64,000 bases of DNA from Tanytarsus gracilentus (GCA_038502055.1 JAXRKN010000043.1:744001-808000), one strand, 5' to 3'. Counted from the stretch's first letter, positions 25,585-41,200 are shown. Program-made: numbers and translations. Notes: a model not told the origin generated them from the sequence alone.

Positions 25585-26275
25585 GCGTAACCCACTTGTA
25601 ACAGATCAGTGTTTGAAAATCAAGTGCATAAAAAATGAGTTTAAGTCAATCCGGACACTTTGGCTGTCCGTGGCAGTCCTGTTCGACCATTCCTCAAAAA
25701 TCGTCTATGTCATTAGATTCCTGGTCCAATTACGAGTTCAACGATACCCATGAAGTCATAGTTCTGAAAAATGGACATTTTGGCTGTCCGTGGCACTGCT
25801 GGCCGGCCATGATGGACATTCCTCAAAAATCATCTATATCAATCGATTCCTGGTCCAATCACGAGTTCAACGATACCCATGAAGCCATAGTTCTGAAAAA
25901 TGGACATTTTGGCTGTCTGTGGCACGACCATAGGTCACGACTCGAAAAATCATGTATGTCAATCGATTCCTGGTCAAGTTACGAATCAATGCCAATCGAT
26001 TTCTGGTCCAATCACGAGTTCAACGATACCCATGAAGCCATATAAGAAAAAATTTGTATGAAAAATGGACGTTATGGCCGTCCATGGCACGACCATAGGT
26101 CATGACTCAAAAAATAGTCAGTGCCTGCACATATAGACCCTAAGAGCTACCATCTGGCGAAAACTAGAAGTCTCTAGCTGGTCCAGGGACCGAGATCTCG
26201 CTTGTGCAGACGGACGGACGGACGGACGGACGGAATCACGAGCATATAAGCGTTACACCACTTTGTGGGTTACGC
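25585..26275. mobile_element. Non-autonomous repeat element with short inverted ends and internal ~120-bp repeats
   Basis: Ends: GCGTAACCCAC at 25585-25595 and its exact reverse complement at 26265-26275; both ends also have GTAAC/GTTAC nearby. Inside, units beginning GGACAYTWTGGCYGTCC start at about 25653, 25773, 25902 and 26067 (spacing 120, 129, 165). Next come a segment with AGCTACCATCTGG and CTCTAGCTGGTCCAGGG, a (GACG)n tract (26211-26234), and the right end. A 136-codon open frame (25635-26045) crosses the repeats but is not kept open in the relative at 63.75 kb, so I do not call it a gene. Related sequence occurs at 59503-59790 and 63752-64000, which shows a dispersed family. No clear target-site duplication was seen; the class is unresolved. 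Confidence 0.75.
26211..26234. repeat. (GACG)n microsatellite within the repeat element
   Basis: Six consecutive tetranucleotide GACG/ACGG units. The relative near 59735-59748 has a shorter, interrupted version, so the tract varies between copies of the family. Confidence 0.85.
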
Positions 26276-29200
26276 TAAAAAATGTATTTCGAAAAATCAG
26301 AGGAAGTTAAAAGGCTTTCTTACCTTTCATTGCAATGCCAATAAATTTTTAATTTATAATTTTCTCTTCCTCGAAATATCCAACAAATAAAATTTTCATC
26401 CCAATTCATTTTAATTTTTATTGCATAAGCCGAAGCACTTAAACTTTATTTTATGACGCATTTCACATTATTTTTTGTTGCGGTGTTCATTCAATATTCA
26501 TCGGCCGCTGCTGCTTGAGATGAGTGTGAGGATGCAATTTAATTAAGGGATTGCTATTTGTTGAGCATGCTCGTCATCATGCTGCTCAAAAACCAAAATG
26601 AGCTTCTTTATGATAATTGAAAAAAGGGAAATTTTTAGGGATGGATGTGAGGGTGAAATTAAAGTTAATTGGGTGAAAATTATTATATGGAAAATTAAGG
26701 GTGCAATAAAAAAAGTTCAAATTACTTCAAATATTTAATGCCAAAATTATCGAATTTCAAATTTCACTGACGTGTCTTCGACATTTTCCGACACCATGTT
26801 AAGAGCACTCAGCTTAATCTCAGCAATGAGCTTTCTGAATGTTTGCCAAGAGAATTTCTTAATCGAAAATTGAAAGCGAAAGCAATGGCCGTGGAGTCGC
26901 AGTCGAGTGATGGAGAATTAAAAGTGATCAGCATAAACATAAACGTGGATGGCAATTTTTGGTGTGATGAGGGTTGTGCGCTAAAAATTGGCCTTAATCC
27001 CAAAATTACTGTTTGTTGTGTAAACAAAAATTAGAAAAAAAACTAATGGCGATAAAATTTTATGTTATGAATATTTTTCTTTTGACCTCGCTCGAAATCT
27101 CTTTGAGAACTCGGAAACTTTTCCCATGTGACATCTTGAGAAATTTTTTTGAACACAAATAAAAAGAACGATTCATCACTTTTTATTATCGTTGTGCTGC
27201 GCTGTGTTGATTGTTGCCGTCTCGTCTGGTTGCTCCATGAATAATCTTGATGGGTTCAAAAGCTTGAAAAATTATTAAAAATGCTTTTAAGGATTTTAAA
27301 AAAAAAATTAATTAAAATTTTTTTTCTCTAAAATTAAGTGACTTTCTTATGTATCAATCTACCATCTCAAACATATTCCATAATTAAGTGCTAATAAATT
27401 ACTCGAAAAGATAACACGGCAGACGTAATTAAGTCGCTGCCTCAAGGTATCTTCTCACTCTAGAAAATTTCGAAAACAAACCATTAAACATGCGACATAA
27501 ATTTTATTACATGCACGCAAAAAAATAATCTCAGGTTCTCAACGAGGCGCAGTAAAATATTTTTTTTGACAAAACACATAAAAATCTCAATTTACATCAA
27601 CCCTCAATTATCTTTTAAGCTCATTTTCACGAGAATTCTTTAAAATAATAAATCTCAGCTTTTATGTTCCGCATATGGCATTAAAATTAAATTTTTCTTG
27701 TTTTTAAAAAATGTAACGTATTTTTTTAAATTCTTGTGAGCTTAAAAAATTCCGCTTACAATTGCAGAGTTCGTGACATAGTTGGAGGATCAAAAGGAAA
27801 AGAAAAATTTCATGCTCGAATGATAATTTAAAACGACTTTCATGTATACCATGCTGCTTACTCACTCAGCACTGCTGTGATGAAAAAAATTGCCTCCAAC
27901 ACGAAGCGAACGAAAAAATTTCATTTGAATGTGTTGTTGAGTCTAAAGAGATTATCTTCTAAAATATTACTCTCTCACACCCTTCACACCAAAAGCTTTT
28001 CGACAGTATCCATGGCAATGAATATCCTGTCGAATAATTTTCTGTAAATGGTAGAAAATATTTTGTTTATTTTAAATTGAGAGGCGAGAATGAAAAAGTG
28101 GCTAGAGGGTTAAATTTTGTGGTTTCAACTGTTTTAAATAATTTTGAAATGAATGTGAATGAAGTCAATAAGTTTTAAGGGTGATTTGAAACTAAAAAAA
28201 ATTTGAAATTTTCGGTCATAAATTTTTCTCGTTTACTTTCTTTAGTATTAAAATTCTAAATTTCATCACTTTCACTATCAAATTTTTTTAAAAGCTTAAT
28301 TAACATGAAAGTTGTGACAAGCTCTCGAAATTTTCCAGAGATCTCCCATCACCACCAAAAGGTGCGGAGAAAAAATTTGAATGAAATGTAAATCGCGTGG
28401 AAAAAAGGTCCTCAACGGTTGTTGATGTTGTGATGGCTGTTTGGTAGTTTTACCTTTTTTTAAAACACCCATTCCGAAAATTGGATGTTAATAGGAGTGA
28501 TTTGTTGAAGGTGTTGCATCTGAGTTTGAGAGAGAAACTAATTGGAAAATACTTTGATGATCGATTTTAATTTAGTTTGCGTGGGTGAGGATTTATTTAT
28601 TTATGAATTAATTCAGTAGAAAGTTAATTAAAATATTAAAACCGTCAAAATAAATTTTGAGTATTTAAAATATTTTATAGCAATTTACTTTTTATAAGAA
28701 ATAATTTTTATAGCAACTTAATTTTTTAAAAAAATTTTATAGCAACTCACTCTCTCTCATTTTTATCGAACTGCCAACGATAATTTCTAATAAATTTTTC
28801 TCTAACGACTCTCCAGTAAATCCCATCGATAAAATTCACCCGAAACTCCCATAAGAAAACCTTTTTAGTCTTTCCCTCATTCTTATTCAGCAGTATATAG
28901 AAAATTAAATTGTAATTTTCGCCAATAAATCTTAAACAGTTTTTCTCATTCCATCTTCATCATCTTGATCTTGTCGACGAGCAGGAAGAAGGAAATTGAA
29001 ACAAAATCAATTTCTAATTTATGTGCTGAGTAAAGTTGTTTTGTATAGAAATTAAATTTTCATTCACTATACGACTCGAAAGGCGTTTCTTATCTGCGCG
29101 ATTGAAGAGGAAAAGTTTCATGTTAAAAAATGTAAAGAAAAAAAAATTTTGGAGATAACATCAAGAAAATGTTTTCAGACTCGCGGGAACTTTTTGATAG

Positions 29201-32200
29201 AATGCGACGAGGCAAAGAAATAACTTAAAGATGAAAATTTTTGTGGAATTTTCGAGTTAAGCTAAAAATGAAAATATTTGTGAAACGGAGTTGCTATCAA
29301 AAGAAATTAAAAAAATATCAAAAATTTTCTCAGTTATGAACTTTTAAATTGTCGCAAACAAAATATTTGCAATCTAACTTGCATACTATATTTTTTCAAC
29401 AAAAATAGAATCCACAAAAATATCGATTATGTTTTTCACATCTCTGGCATTGGCAATGTGTGTGAATGGCGCGAACTAGCGATATAGAAAACTTTTTTGG
29501 CAGGCGGAAAAAATTTTTCATTTTCGGTTGAGAGGGAAAAATTTATATTCTGGGATAAATATTGATAAACATACAAAAACTGCTATGGCATAGACAACTA
29601 GCGCGGAATATGGCAGCTCGAGTTAGAGCATCAATAACAACTAAAGTCTTAACGTGTCAGGGGAAAGCGCATAAATTTAAACATTTAATTTAATTCTTCC
29701 AGCCGCTGAAAAATTTACAGCGTGAAAAGTTTCTGACAGCGATCAATAACTAAAATATGTGGGTGTGGATTAAAAAAATAATTAATTTCAAAACTTTTTG
29801 GGTTCAAGCGAAAAAATTTGAAAGCTTTTGAATTAAGAAGATTTTTTTTAGCATTTTAATTTTTTTTAATTGAAGCAAACGCAAACACATTTCTCGAACC
29901 TTTCTTCATAATTTAGCTTCTTTTTCTTTGTGTTTTTTATTTTTAGCATCCGTCCTCGTGCTTGCTTAATCCGTTCCGCCTTTTCTAATTTTCTATGGTC
30001 ATTCAAATTTATACAAAGAAAAATCTCTGAAAAATGACCTTTTTCCATTGAAAAGAAAAGAAATTAATGAAAATCTGATTAAAAAGTTTTTACTTTAACA
30101 AAAATATCTAAAAATAGAAAATTTCCAACTTTTACATGATTAGAATTTTTTTAATACTTTCCAACCCTTGAAAATAAATTAAAAATTTAATTCAATCACT
30201 AAAAACTATTTAAGTGGAAAATTTAACGACATTAAAATCACCCTATTCAAATTTTACCTCCCATAACATAAATTCATCATCATGTGCCGCATCACCATCT
30301 AGTTAGTATAATAATCATTTTAATACGAGTCACTGCAGTGTATGCGTAACGGAGATAAAAAAGTGCGAAAGAAAGAAGAAAACTTGCCTCCCATAAAATA
30401 TAATTTAATGTTACACTCTAATGCTGTTTACGATAGCGCGAGAAAATTTGAATAATTTTTGTAAATTAGATTAGAAACAAGAAGAGTGAAAGCATTCCTG
30501 CAAATGTGAGCATGCGAGTGAGCCTAAAATGATTTTTATAATCCACTTTCATGATAAAAAAGAAAATGAAAGTATTTTTAAAAAATCTAATATTTAACGG
30601 TTTTTTTTATTTTTAAAATTTTACAAATAATTTTCAAAATTTTTAAATTACCTTCCCTTGCTTTCATTACCTAACTAGCATTTTCTCTTTATCCCTTTCT
30701 CTTTCCTCTATTGAACCTTAAAAGCGCAAAGCAACTGCCATAAAAACTCAATTTTAAAGTTCACTCGTAACTTCCGTATATAAATACGCATGAGACCATG
30801 AGTGAGTGAAGAAAAAAGTTACAAAATCATTTTATGAGATGACTGCATGAAATTTTTTCCCTCTCGTCTTTTAATTTAACATTTTTTGTGCGTGAGTATG
30901 CGTAAAAAAGCTCGCATGATGTTAACATAGCAAAGCGTGAAAATGTGACAAGGTGGAAGTTTTGCGATGACAAAAAATCCTTCAAAATGTAACGCACGAG
31001 ATGTTTAAAAAGTTTCAGAGACATTAATTAATTCTAACGTGGAAATTTTAAATTAAATTTATGATCATTACAGCGAAGAAATGCCATTTAATTATTATCA
31101 AGGTAATTTATGTCTCAAAAAGTTTAAGAAAATTTGTTTAAAAATTTTAAAGTAATCAGAAAAAGAAATTTTTTATTTTGACAGACATGAAAATTCAAAC
31201 CTACATCGAAAATCAACCAAATTAAAATTAAATTACAAAATCTCATCAGCTCTCATCCGGAATTACCACAATCCACAATTCTCCTTTAATGAACACTTTG
31301 AGTTTTGCGGAGGAGAAAATTATCCGCCCACACGGCAAATACTTCACGAAGCATCGATTGAGAGATTTGAAGCTTTATTGCTATTTTTAGATCGTTTTGT
31401 AATTATTTTAAGTGGCAAACGGTTCATTTTTACTTCATCATCTAATCCTCGACTCGTGTGTCCTTCAAAGTTACCATTTTACTCGTGTGGATTTTCTCAT
31501 AACTCGTAAACACAAAATTTAGCATGTTTTGTTTGTGGATACATGCAGATAATGGAATAAATAATGCCTTTCAATTTAATATTCTGCTCTTCTTCTTTCA
31601 TCCGCAATTCAGCAAAATGATGATGACGATGGCGGAAACAGTAAGAAAGGCATTGTGTGTGTATCCGTATGAATGAGGGGCGAATAGTGAAAGCAAATTC
31701 ATTTGTTATTCATCGCGGAAAATAAATTCATGAATCCCAACGAGAGAGACATGTCGGTCGGATTGTTTATTCAGTGATGGTGGTCAGGGTGGATTGGGAA
31801 AATGATGATGCGGGTTATGATGATTCAACTGAAAAACATTAAAGAATTAAGGATGAAATTTCCATAAGCACAAAAATCATTAATGAAAAATAAAATATTT
31901 TCTTTTCTTATTCACCAGCTGATGAGATTGAATTTTCTTCGAAATCTTGACCTAATCCAATTCCAGACGAGCGAATTGAGCATTTTCTCAATTTTGTAAA
32001 TTACAAAAAAAAATCAACCCCTCAAAAAAACTCTCAAGAAAATGTGCAGCCAAGCAACGGAAAAACTTTACAATTTACACTTATTTTTTACGAAACGTTA
32101 GGTTTATGAAAAATGCAAATTACTTCTCGTTTCATCCTATACAAAACTTTTTTTTCTCTTCCTCCTGTAGAGAAACTTTCGTTAATGCCTTTTTCTTTTT

Positions 32201-35200
32201 TCTATTATCCTTCCATAGAATTCTTAATTATCATTAACTCATCTCTCCCGTATCGCAGCCATATTCCCACGTGGATCATTTAATATCATCACATAAAAGC
32301 GTATAGAAAAACTTTCGACAACATAAATTTTTTGCACAAAAAGAAAAATTTCCCTTGCGAGTGTGCAGCTAGAGTCGTAAAAATTTCTATTTTGTAAGAC
32401 AGTGAAATTGTAAGACATAAAAAGTGGGTGGAAGGAACGCATTTTAGAGAATTTTCTGAATTAAAAGACTCAAACTTGAAGCAACTTAAAAAGGTGTAAA
32501 AATTTGAAGAAAAAAACTTTTTAAAGACCCTCCAGAGTCATAAAAACCTCAATAAATAATCTCAAAAAAATTTGTCATATCCTTTGGGAAAATTCTGTGT
32601 TTTAAAATCGGGCGTGCCGCAGTTGCTAAAACTTTTTTCCATTGCATAAAAGCTCGCGAGTGAATTTTTCATGAAATTCAACTTTGACGAAGAAGAGCAG
32701 GAAAAATTGTGTCGTAGGATTCGAGAAATTCCATACATCATCTTTATAGCTATGCATAAAGCAGAGAGCTAGGATGAGAAAAATCACAAAGTTTTATGCT
32801 CATGAAATCTTTATAAAGTTGTCATACTTTCCAGCTTCGTCTAGATCCCTTCCTTTTACCTCTAACATACTCAAAATGATGAAGGATCTTCCTCTTTATT
32901 GCCTTCTTGTAGGCGAGGATTATCAAGGATTTCTTTTGTGTGACATATGGGAATTTTTACTCCTCTTTCTCCCTCCCTTTGCCCTATTTAATCGTAAACA
33001 ATAAATAAAAAATTCCTAAGGATCATCTTAGGGTATAAAAATGAGTGTCTTGATTGCTTCGCCTTCATCATTCTTCCTTGACTTTTTTTATGACAGTGAC
33101 TTTTGCTGACTGATGTAATAAAAAAATTTACGCACTTGCACCTTACGCAGTTTTAGTAAGTGGCATCAAGAGAGTTCAACTGAATTTTCTTGACTATGAA
33201 AATTTCCATCCCTTGATTAACAATTTTTATTTCTTTAAAATTGACAGAAAACTAACAAAATTTATATTCTCTCTCATTTCAGATCAATTTAGTGATTTTA
33301 CGGTGAGTAGTTTAAATAAATTTGTTTAAAAATCGTAAAATTAGCAAATTGAAATTTTTATTTTCGAATAATCAATAAATTTTCTAATAAAAATCAGATA
33401 AGAGTTCAAAATTATAAAATTTCTTTGAACTTTTTTGAGGTTAAAGATGAGAAAAATATTTTCCAAGAAAATTTATGTCTTGAAGCAGGTTAAAGAGCTG
33501 AGAGCTCATGTGAACTATGAACCATTGTTAAAATCATTAGATTCGACCCATAAAATTCTTCTCTCTAAATTGTTATCATTCTAATTAATAGTGAAACATT
33601 TTCATACTCCACTCAAGACATTGAGACGCAAAAAAAAAGTTTAGTGACGATGTTCATCATCTTTACGATCGAGGGTCATTTGTTGTATCTGCTGATTTGA
33701 GGGAATCAAATGGGATAACAAAAAAAAAAGTTTTTTGATGATTAGGGAGAAGAAAATTACGGTCATAAAATGATTTAAGAAAGACCTTGGAAGAGTGATT
33801 TCGAGTGGTTTAATGATGATTTCTAAGGATGAAAATGATACACAGAAAAATTATCATTAAATAATTCTTTTTAAATTTCTTTCATAAAAAGCTGAATTTT
33901 TTGTAATTTTTTAAAATTGAAATTTAAAAAATTCAGGATTTAAATTAATTCATGCAAATCACTTTAAACGCAGAAAATCCGAAAATTCATCTAATTCCTT
34001 CTCGCGACCCTCCTCGTTGCGTTTCTTCCGGCAAAAAAGGCCATCTACGCAATGACAACTCTTGGCTACATTTTTAATGCGACATCATAATTCTTCATCA
34101 TTCCGCTGTTATCTCAGCTCACTTACAACAATGCTTTTACGACACAAAATTCGCTTACAAATTGCTCACAGCATCATGATAAAGCAACATTAAACTTCAT
34201 TAACAAGAGTTCTCAAGAAGAATTTCTAAATTTTTATTACTTTGTTGTGTCTGGCGAGTGGAAATATTTTAATGAGATTTTTGGGAAATTAAATTTTGTT
34301 CGACATTTATCAACGCAATTAAATAAAAAAAATTCAGGAATTTTTGAAAAAATATATTTACAAAAAATTGTCACTTTAAATTCTCAAAACACCCACAAAA
34401 AGCTTGCCAAAAGCACTCAAATTGAATTCAATTAACTCTCACACGAAAATTCCATCAAATATTTCCAACTCACATTGAATATCAAATTTTCTCCATCAAG
34501 TTTTCAATCGTTTTTCTCCCACATAAAATTCAAACACGAAATTGATTGATTTATGCATTTCCATCGACTGCATTTCATTTGTAAGTTCATCATCCTCAAG
34601 AGTAAAAAACTTCATTTTTGAGCATGCATGCGAAGAGAGTAAACAATTTTACAATCATCATTTTCATCTCATTTGATTTCAATCTGTCATAAATGTTGCT
34701 CTTGCGAAAATACGAAAAAGCTTTCGAGCATGAACAAAAGCTATTTTTATCATTCGTGAGTGAACTACAAAAAAAATCATTCTCACCTTTTTTTGCTGTT
34801 AGAGAAACACATGCAGAATATTCATTTTTATCTACTGTTTGTGATTCGTGAGTTAGCAAGGAATTTTTTAAAATTTATTGAGAAAGCTTTTAAAAGCTTC
34901 TAAAAAATTTAAAGCTTCAATAAAAAAATTAAATTCTCATAATATTTCACATTAATCCCTCGTGAACGTTCTGTAACAACAACAATAGAATGATAAGTGC
35001 ATACAAAATGAAAGAATCGCAACTGGGTTGTTAGAAGAATGAAATGAAAAATCGTTGAAGGTGTTAAAAGTTTTCTTTTCACTCCAGTTTTATCTCAATT
35101 TTTATATGCTCCCATCCGTTTTTCTTCTGTATCGTGCTGTTGTGCAACATTAAATGCTTTTCTCTTGACTCGAGTTCTTCTTTTGTGTGTCAGTTGGCAT

Positions 35201-38200
35201 TTATGGCTGAGAGTTGCCAAGTAGAGTAAGTGAAGTGGTAAATGGGGAGTGAAATATAATTTCAAGAGGTGGTCACATAATTACTAATTAATTTTTCAAA
35301 AAAATATTTTAAATCAGTCTTTTTACATCTAAAAACAGAATGTCGATATTTAAAAAATTTAAAATATTTTCAAGCCTGCTCTGCATTTCATGCTAACGAA
35401 ACCCCATCGGCATCACTTTATCCACTTTATTATTATACAAGCTCACTCTAAGCTCTTGAAACTTTCAACTTATGGTCTCTTTCTCACTCTGACAACGGTG
35501 AAAATTGAAAAGTCCATGGAGGAGATAAAGTGCTTTCGAGCATGTTAAATATGCAAAGAAAAATTACATTTACGTATATGATATGATGAGATTTTATGTG
35601 CACATTCGAGGGAAAAGTTTCAGATGCATATAACCAAAAATTTTATTGTGAAATATTTCATTTATGAAAATTTTGCATTGAATTATGGAAGACGAAAGAA
35701 CAGAATTATTTTTTAATTAATGTTAAAACTTCTGGAGACATGACATGCAACCATTCTGGCTGCTGTGTGACTTGCTCAATATGTGTAAAATGCATGTGTG
35801 CGGAAAATGGAAAAGTTTTCTTCACTTTTTTTTGCTATGCGATATGTTACAGATCTACATTTAATGTGGCCAGGAGAGGATTATTCATAAAATTGGAACT
35901 GGAAATGCATGAAGAAACTTTTCAGAGTCTGCTAGCTTACGAGCAATTGAGGTTACATTTTTGAGCTTTTGTGATGTAATTTTCAATTTAAAAAGAAGTT
36001 TCAAAATGATCCAGAAAATTTTCTAGATTGTAAATGGGGAGCCACAGAGTTTTATTTAATCTGACACATTTTCAGTGTTTGTGTTTTTCTAGAGAAGAAT
36101 TTTAACTTTTTAGATGATGTTTGCCAGTAAAATTTTACTTTGCTTTTAATTATTTCTAGAAATTTTTATGCAAATTGAACAATTTTTAAAACAAAAAAAT
36201 TTATTACAATATGGTGTGATACAAAATTTTTGTGTTTGTAATCTTCGCACGACCTTCGCTAAGATTAAAGTTAAAAATATTGGAAGATCAACACATGTTT
36301 CGACTAAATGCCCTTCGCATAAATAACAAAGCATGGCAAATATGTGAAAATAATAAATCCTTTTTCGTTAGACATGCAACCACCACACTGCTGCCTCCGT
36401 TTCTCGCTCGCTGTAATCTAAATCCGAGTCCACACCCATATTTATCTTTATTCCAAAATATCTGAGAGAAAAAATGTACATCGAGGAAAAAAGGACAAAG
36501 TGCTTAGCATGTCCAGGATAAAGGCGGATACTTCAATGTGGTTACTGCACGTAATTCCATGTAATATTTCCGAAAAATGTGAACAAATAAATCAACACAT
36601 TTCTATTTCCTTTTTATCTTCCAAAACATATTTTTAGTCAGCTATAATGCTCCGTGTTTATTTCTTTTGGATACTCTCAACATGACTTGTTCATTGTTTT
36701 CCGTTTTTAGCTTTTCTTTTCATGTCTTGTGCTTTAGATTTTAAACGAAAATAAAAATTTAAAAGCAACAAAAAATTATAAAAAAAATTTAAAAATTCAA
36801 AAGACGTTAAAAAATTTCATAGACATCAAGAAAAGTTTTTCAAAAAATGAAAAAGTTCACTCACCTAAAAAGAGAGTAACAACCTTAAATCTAAAAATAA
36901 TCAACATATTTTCTCTTTAAATCACCCTCAAAGCGAGACACGTTTCTCAACAAAAAAATCCGGCACACGATCGAACTAAAAAGAGTCGCATTTGGTTCCG
37001 GAAAATCACATGAAATAAATCAGATTGCCGAAAACGACACAATGAGTCACAGTGAGAGAAAAATGCAGACACAATAAAATAAAGAAAAATGAAATCTATA
37101 TTGATTTTCATTGTGTACATGAGTCAAATCATGTGCCTTTATAGACAGAGAATGAATTTCACTCGAAAGGTCCAAGTGGCGATAGAAAAATGTATCCATC
37201 ACTTACAATGTGTGTAGATTGTATGTTTTTTCATGTGGACATTCAAGAGCTGGTAAAACTCATATTGAATAGACAGATGAGACTCGACTCTGAATGTGAA
37301 AAGTAATCACTTGTTTTATGGCTGATTCATCAATAAAAAGCTTACACGAATGTAAATACTAAGATGCGTTGGATGATATGGCGGAAAATAATTTCCAGGA
37401 AAACTACGTAAGAGAGAGCTTCAAGCTCGTGATAAAAATAATGATGTAGATTTCGAGATGAGAATTTAATTTTAATTCTGTGAAAGAAATTATTCATCAT
37501 TCAACTAACAAAGTTCAATGCCCACATTTTGTTTTAAATTTCATCTCACGTCTTGCTAACGATGGAGTGACCAGATTTTTTTTTAAAATATTGAATTTTT
37601 ACAAAAAAAAATTACTTGCATTTATTAAATGAAATTTTATAATTTTTGGTGTGAATTTTCAAGTTAGAAAATATGGTCAGCCTTTCTTAACGAGCTTTTT
37701 CAAACACCAATCACCATCAAATCCTTCAACATTGTCAATGTTTTTATTTTCCATCATTTCTCGCTCAAATCCCTTTACATTGATTATTTCTCGACTACTT
37801 ATTCATTCGGTTGTTCTCCTTCACAACATCCGTATTTAATCTTTAACGAAAAATAATACATTTTGGCGAAAATATGAAAGCACAACAAGAAAGTATAAGA
37901 TGAGAATTTCATGCGATAAAAATCACATTAAATGTTCACATAAAGTCGACGTAGAAAAAAAAGTTGTGTCCTTCGTCTAAAGAAAAGAGGATATTTGGGT
38001 CAATAAAGCGAGAAATATGAGGATGTGATGTGAGTAGGTTAGAAGCCCAGAAAGTGGAAAATGAGTAAAATGGACTTTTTCTCGCACATATTAACGTGAT
38101 ACTCAATTCAATTTTTACAACTGAAGGCCAATTTTGTTTTCTTCCGTAATTTTTTGGCACTTTGAGCAATTTTCTTCGCTCTTTCGACAACCCTCTCGGA

Positions 38201-41200
38201 AGTTGAAAATAAATCAGGCTAATGATACTACATGCGATGATTTATTGAGTACTTTGTTGGCCAGTAACATATCCCTTCACTTGAACTGCGCTCATATACG
38301 TATAGTGCACATTAATATTTCCGTCTGGGAACTTTTTCTCTGTTTTACTCTCTCTTGCTATTTCCAATGAAACTCTTTATATCGTCCGATAAAAATTTAT
38401 CTCATATATTTTCCTTCATTGTGGGTTCTCTCTTTTTATATACAAATACATTGTGGCACTTAAAGTTGCGGCATTAAAGGTGAGAAAGGATATTTTGTTT
38501 AGTAAGATATCAAGATTGAAATTGGGTCTTTTTATAAAATATAAAAAGTTTATAGATTACTTCGATATTTTTCCTTGAATTATTTATATTCCTTTTTTTG
38601 TGTAAATATCACTTGAAGCTCAACACTACTTAATACACAGAAATTTCTATCAATAAAAATTTATAGATCATTAGACTTCATCTGTCATCGCTCACACTCT
38701 TCAGAAGAAGGAAAAATACTTTTTTCTCATAATATTTTGCTTTTTCCTTTCCTCGTTAAGATACTTTTATCACTATGTGTTGAGGGCTATTATGAAGGCA
38801 GTCAAAAAGGGATTAGGAAAAAAATAAGAAGTAAAAATGATGATAAATATTAGGATGCTCGATTATGATTGTATCGATCAATAATTTTTGCGTCGAACAT
38901 TATTGTAATTTAAATAAATTCATTTTCAACAACTAGATAATTGAGAACATGAGCTACCGCATTTTGATTAAATTAAATTAACTCCTCGAGCAAACATAAC
39001 TTTTTGACCTTCATACTCTCCATGAAATTGCAATCGAGACACTTCCCAACCCTCTAAACTAACATACATGAGATTTTCACAAAATATTATTCTTCATCCA
39101 TTTATGACTTCGAAGAGAGCAATGAAATTGAGTAAAGGGAGGACGATGGAATGAGAATGTGGAAGTTGTTGACGAGTGCTTGAAGAAAAGGCGAACGAGA
39201 GACTCGAAAGGAGGAAATTGCTAAAAGTGTTTCTGCTTTTATGGCACTCGATTTTATTGCTACATCGCTAGATTGCTCCATCGATACTCTTATGATGATC
39301 AATTTTCATTGAATTATGTGATAAAAAGAGCATCTTCCCTCATCATTAGATTGAGATGCGCTCGATGTACGGTTTTCAGGAGAAAATTGGCAAAGAAGAA
39401 GAACAAAAGGGAGCCATTTGAAATCATTAAATTTATCTGCTTCAAGTGGCATAACAGAGAAATGCTATACGAGTGATTGTGGATTGCCTAATTTATGTTC
39501 CTTTTTCTTTTGTGAAAGCTCTTTTAACGAGAGTGAGAGAGAGAGAAAATTTGAATTTCTGAGGAAATACCTTAACGAGCACAAAATACGCTATTTGCAG
39601 TGATTCTGAAATGAGAAGATTTTGATTTTTTGTTAGAGCGAACAAATTGTCCTCAAAAAATAATGATTGATCAGCTCTTGTTTCTATAGCTGCATAGACA
39701 CACACCAATCATGCATAAAAGCCTCAATTATCGAATCGAAAGAAACCTCAAGACAATTTGCAATAAATTTTCAATTCAATTCTCTGTTGAGAGTTTTCAA
39801 TTTAATAAATTAAAAATATTTTTTACTAAAATTGCAATTTATTTTAAAAAATCAATGAATCGATTGAAAACATTTCAATAAAAGGTTTTAGTTATTTATC
39901 TGTGTTGATTTAAATTTTAAATGATTGCGAATTTAATTTCAAAATCACTTCAAATTAATTGAAAAATTTTCAATTAGCAAAAAACTTTAAATTTGCCAAC
40001 TGACAGTTCACAAGGTACAATGCAATCGAAAATTTACTCTTCATGAATTTGTAATGCTTCAAACTTTTCACTCTCATCGCTCTCTTTCAAAAATCTTTTA
40101 AAGGTTTCTGGAAAATTTATGCAAAACTTTTCCTTCATTATAGTTCCTCTCCTGTCAATACTCTCCTGAGAGTAATCAAACTGAAATTTATTTTTAAAGT
40201 ATAATTTCTCTTGTGAAAATGCAGTAAAATGTGAAAATTGAAAATCTTCCATCAATTTTGCTAAGATGAGAGAACAAAACTTATTCTTTATGAGGGGTGA
40301 AAACTTTTAATTATTACTGATTGAGTGCGGAGGCGATAGAACAACTTAAAAAGTTCTAAAGTTTTTAATTCATGAAATATTCTTTCAAGATAATTTTAGC
40401 ACTCAAAGTGGGTTGAGATTTTATTCAAAAGAGACCATTTTTGGTTATTTAAATATTTATTATAGCTCTCTTCAAAATTAATATTTCATAACAGTAATAA
40501 GGCTGACTAGGAATTTAAAAAACATGACATTAAATAGCAAATACTGAGAAGATTTACAGCAAATTTCTCAACAATGATGATTTATTATTCCATTGAGACA
40601 TTTCTAATTGTATTGCAGAAAAGTGGAGATAAAATTTTGCATTTTTACAACGTCAATAAAAATACAAATCCTTTCATCATTGCTTATAAAGTTGAATGAG
40701 GAAAAATCCTTTCCATTTCAATCGTAAAATTTTCTCATCGTTGAAAGCATTTTTCTCTCATTAAATTTATGATGATTTCACTTGCGCTCCAGTCAGCGGG
40801 GAAAAATTGATATTCCTACTTCTAGGCAACATTGTATGCGTATGTTTATATTATGCGGCATGTAAAAATGATTGCAAACATAAAGTGTGGAAATTGTAAA
40901 AATAAAAGAAAGGAGTGTGGAATAGAGAATTTCATGAGGCCATGAATCTTTTCTTCCCTTAGTTAGATGTTGGGGTAGGAGATAAGAATTTTTTTTATCC
41001 ATCAGGCGATGATGAAAAATGTTTGGCAATTTGCGAGAAATAAAATATGAAAACGCAAGGGTTGAAAACCGTTGAATTTTTAAATTTCGAAAAAAATTTA
41101 TTTTTTTTTTGAAGAAAAACTTCCCATTTTAACCCGACACGAACGAATCAATTGATTTAATAACGTGATATGTGAGTATGTGTTGGATTTTCCCATAAAA

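Noticed and set aside
25635..26045. 136-codon open frame across the ~120-bp repeats
   Set aside because: It is made of imperfect repeat units, and the same frame is stopped by TAG in the related copy at 63.75 kb; there is no start context or domain. Best seen as repeat DNA.
26809..27034. Overlapping 60-70 codon frames on both strands near 26.9 kb
   Set aside because: Slightly GC-richer than its surroundings, but no domain, no good splice sites in frame and no paralogue; could be an untranslated exon, but unsupported.
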